From an uncultured Clostridia bacterium (GTDB lineage Bacteria > Bacillota > Clostridia > Oscillospirales > Acutalibacteraceae), in the NCBI GenBank assembly GCA_937888485.1, contig CALAQQ010000169.1:1-42673 (forward strand): a stretch of 42,673 nucleotides of DNA, in the 5' to 3' direction. Below are positions 40,333-42,673 of this stretch, in pieces. The position numbers and the translations under genes are program-made. Position 1 is the first letter of the stretch. Every line of letters starts with the position of its first letter. The notes below the pieces were generated by a model. The model had not been told where the DNA came from. It saw only the letters and a list, made by a program, of their open reading frames with translations, and did not search any database.

Positions 40333-41196
40333 TTATTCCTCTGTTGTTATTTTTTGCGGGATTTTAACGGTTACTCTTGTGAGAACGGTTGAAATCATAA
40401 GAAGAGCTACGCCTAAATCACAGTATTCTGCCGGTGACTGTTCATGAAGAAGGTCAGCGTTGCCCGTAATCATAACGATGAAACGGGGGACGAAGCAGAT
40501 AAGAGCAAGAAGTGCGCCCGAAAGACCGTATGCGGCGATTTTCCATTCTTTTTTTTCTGCGTCAACTCTTGAATTAACCTGTGCGAATGCCATGAAGAAC
40601 GTGATGAAGAAAACAAGCATAAGCATCTCGAGCATAAGGTCGGAAACTTTGATGTAGCTTATTGTTCTTGTGAATCTGAAAATAAGTCTGAAAACACTCC
40701 ACACAACAGGTGCAAGAGAAATGAGTCTGTATTCCGAACCGTTGGTTTTGCCCGAAACAAGCGAGCTTCCCAAAGCTACAAAATAAACTGCCGAGAGAAC
40801 GGCAAAAACTGCCTGAACTGTGAAAATAACACTTTGTGTTTTGTTTTCAGAAGAAAAGCTGTCATAATCCATGAGTTCAACAACAATTCCGATTGCATTT
40901 GTAAGAATGCCTGCGGCAGCCGTGAAACAGAGGATACCCTGACCGGGTCTTTTGGTTATTTCGAGAGAATAGTCAATTTTTTTACGTTTAATAATTCCGA
41001 GAAGAAGGAATGCAAGGATTGCGGCTGCTGCCGTAATTCCGAGAACATAAACGCTCCAGTTATTCTCGCTGAAAAATCCCGTGTCACTTTCAAGAACGGT
41101 GAAATATTGAAGTGTTCTGACGGGAAGAGCAATGATTGCGGCGGCAACAAAAATCAGAATTCCCGTGCCGAAGCCGCTTTTGCTGATGCTTTTCAT
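40333..41196 (-). CDS. integral membrane protein of unknown function
   Basis: A 287-aa protein with about seven transmembrane helices (about 10-30, 48-70, 90-110, 125-147, 165-182, 193-212, 222-245). No known motif. The start is the ATG at 41196 behind GAGGTAATT; a TTG two codons earlier is too close to the binding site. It is 13 nt after citrate synthase and 1 nt before the AEC gene, so a transport or accessory role is possible but unproved. Confidence 0.7.
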   Translation of the reverse strand: MKSISKSGFGTGILIFVAAAIIALPVRTLQYFTVLESDTGFFSENNWSVYVLGITAAAAILAFLLLGIIKRKKIDYSLEITKRPGQGILCFTAAAGILTNAIGIVVELMDYDSFSSENKTQSVIFTVQAVFAVLSAVYFVALGSSLVSGKTNGSEYRLISLAPVVWSVFRLIFRFTRTISYIKVSDLMLEMLMLVFFITFFMAFAQVNSRVDAEKKEWKIAAYGLSGALLALICFVPRFIVMITGNADLLHEQSPAEYCDLGVALLMISTVLTRVTVKIPQKITTEE

Positions 41197-41209
41197 TTTC
41201 AATTACCTC

Positions 41210-42577
41210 TTATCTGTTGTTCATCGGAATATAAATATTTCTGACATTATTGCTCTTATAAGCAGGACGGATAATCTTACCGCCCGTAACAAGCTCTTCA
41301 ATTCTGTGTGCTGACCAGCCCGCAATTCGTGCGATTGTGAAAATGGGGGTGAAAAGGTCGGAAGGAATATCGAGCATTTTATAAACAAGACCCGAATAAA
41401 GGTCAACGTTTGCGCACATTGCCGCTTTTTTCTGTGACTTGTTGCTGTTGAAGATTTCGGGAGTGAGCTGTTCGATAAGGCTCAGAAGGATGAATTCGTT
41501 CTCAAATTCGGTGTTGACGGCAAATTCTTCTGCTTTCTGCTTGAGAATTTTTGCTCTGGGGTCCGAAAGAGTATAAATCGCATGGCCCATACCGTAGATA
41601 AGACCCGAGCCGTCGCCTGCTTCCTTACGCATGATTTTGTTGAGGAAATCGGCAACCTGACCTTCGTTTGTTATGTCGCTGACGCCTGCTTTGATATGCT
41701 CAATCATTTCGGCAACCTTGATGTTTGCACCGCCGTGCTTGGGACCCTTGAGTGAACCGATGCTTGCGGCTGTTGTTGCATAGGTATCCGTTCCGCTTGA
41801 GGTGAGAACTCTCGTTGTGAAGGTTGAGTTGTTACCGCCGCCATGTTCAGCGTGGAGCATAAGGCAGGTGTCGAGAAGCTTTGCTTCCTTATCGGTGAAT
41901 GTCTTATCTGCTCTGATTGAACGGAGAATTGTTTCAGCAGTTCTGTGTTCGGGCTTCATCTGGTGGATATACATGCTCTTGCGGTAGTAATGTCTGCGCT
42001 TAACCTGATAAGCATAAACCATGATTGCGGGAATCTGTGCAATCAGATGAATGCACTGACGAAGAACATTTTCAATCGAAGTGTCGTCGGGATTGCTGTC
42101 ATACGAATAAAGAGCAAGAACCGAACGTGAAAGCTTGTTCATAATGTCGGGCGAGGGTGCTTTCATAATCATGTCTTCGATGAAATCTTCGGGAAGCTCA
42201 CGGCAAGACGAAAGAATATTGCAGAAATCATCAAGCTGTTTTTTGGTGGGAAGAGTGCCGAAAAGAAGAAGATAAACAACCTCTTCAAAACCGAAACGGT
42301 CGTCGGTTATGCATCCGTTGATGATGTCTTCTATATCGATGCCTCTGAAACGCAAATGACCTTCTCTGGGAATTTTTTCGCCGTCATCGATGAAATAGCC
42401 TTCAACGGTACAAACGCCCGTAATGCCTGCCATAACACCTGTGCCGTCTGAATTTCTCAGACCTCTTTTGACGTTGAAGCGTTCAAAATCCGCGGGGTCT
42501 ATATAGTTATATTTGCGAATTTTATCGCATAAAGTTTTAATATCACGTTCCGCAACGTGTGACTCAATGGTGGACAT
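41210..42577 (-). CDS. gltA: citrate synthase
   Basis: A 455-aa citrate synthase with the N-terminal extension common in Clostridia. It joins oxaloacetate and acetyl-CoA to citrate. The active-site residues lie in LMLHAEHGGGNNST (His), GMGHAIYTLSDPRA (His) and ANVDLYSGLVY (Asp). HLRFRGIDIEDII and GPKHGGANIK are further signatures. It is the first gene after a strong promoter and heads the minus-strand cluster. In an anaerobe it probably feeds glutamate synthesis rather than a full cycle. Confidence 0.93.
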   Translation of the reverse strand: MSTIESHVAERDIKTLCDKIRKYNYIDPADFERFNVKRGLRNSDGTGVMAGITGVCTVEGYFIDDGEKIPREGHLRFRGIDIEDIINGCITDDRFGFEEVVYLLLFGTLPTKKQLDDFCNILSSCRELPEDFIEDMIMKAPSPDIMNKLSRSVLALYSYDSNPDDTSIENVLRQCIHLIAQIPAIMVYAYQVKRRHYYRKSMYIHQMKPEHRTAETILRSIRADKTFTDKEAKLLDTCLMLHAEHGGGNNSTFTTRVLTSSGTDTYATTAASIGSLKGPKHGGANIKVAEMIEHIKAGVSDITNEGQVADFLNKIMRKEAGDGSGLIYGMGHAIYTLSDPRAKILKQKAEEFAVNTEFENEFILLSLIEQLTPEIFNSNKSQKKAAMCANVDLYSGLVYKMLDIPSDLFTPIFTIARIAGWSAHRIEELVTGGKIIRPAYKSNNVRNIYIPMNNR

Positions 42578-42631
42578 ATTATGTGCCTCCTTCTATATGT
42601 AAACATATCTCCATCATATTATAATTAATTT

Positions 42632-42660
42632 ATTATATAGCTTATTCTTTTAAAAGTCAA
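42632..42660 (-). promoter_or_regulatory. promoter of the citrate synthase cluster
   Basis: On the minus strand TTGACT (42660-42655), a 17-nt spacer and TATAAT (42637-42632). AGAAGGAGG lies before the ATG at 42577. Confidence 0.82.
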
Positions 42661-42673
42661 GAAAGGATGAATA

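Overview
The window looks like a chromosomal segment of an uncultured, low-to-moderate GC, endospore-forming member of the Clostridia, most likely Oscillospirales/Ruminococcaceae-like and from an animal gut. This is inferred from gene content: YqfC/YqfD and YlbJ sporulation proteins, RicT, DarA, a DUF5685 protein, MBOAT/DHHW pairs, InlB-type repeat surface proteins and many glycosidases. It is not inferred from any marker RNA, and I see no tRNA, rRNA or CRISPR array.

Region 1 (1-6000) is accessory. A DedA-type membrane protein runs off the left edge. A tight seven-gene minus-strand operon (433-5184) follows. In transcription order it encodes a GNAT, a HIT protein, a second GNAT, a HAD hydrolase, two SAM methyltransferases and a nucleotidyltransferase. 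It is read from a near-consensus promoter through an 18-codon leader peptide and a terminator with a competing antiterminator, which is the layout of ribosome-mediated attenuation. A transposon-type TnpV gene sits next to it. The last ORF of the operon seems joined to an unrelated 89-residue gene that has its own ribosome binding site.

Region 2 (6240-10580) is AT-rich and is the best candidate for an undescribed system. Five plus-strand genes are packed with gaps of 12 nt or less or a short overlap. They encode a membrane-anchored protein with one PPC-like beta domain, a lipoprotein with four such domains, a GHKL-type ATPase with a possible N-terminal STAS-like region, a small STAS-like (DUF4325-type) protein and a two-TM protein with a helical cytosolic tail. 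The layout suggests envelope sensors, a cytosolic kinase/STAS switch and a membrane output.

Region 3 (10741-31718) carries carbohydrate and energy metabolism mixed with secreted proteins. It holds GH78 rhamnosidase, an XRE regulator next to a secreted six-repeat protein, a DUF5685/J-domain/membrane trio, and an operon of GH109-like oxidoreductase, BadF-type kinase and GH4. Next come an iron alcohol dehydrogenase, a divergent XRE/amidase-InlB pair bounded by two nearly identical inverted hairpins, CoA-acylating semialdehyde dehydrogenase, a DHHW/MBOAT acylation pair, a lipoprotein and a sialidase-like protein.

Region 4 (31730-42673) is mostly core: YlbJ, YqfC, YqfD, GH51 arabinofuranosidase and a small 2[4Fe-4S] ferredoxin. 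A long minus-strand cluster follows, read from a strong promoter at 42632-42660: citrate synthase, a membrane protein, an AEC transporter, a QueG-like Fe-S protein, DarA, HolB and RicT. darA-holB-ricT is a conserved Firmicutes gene order.
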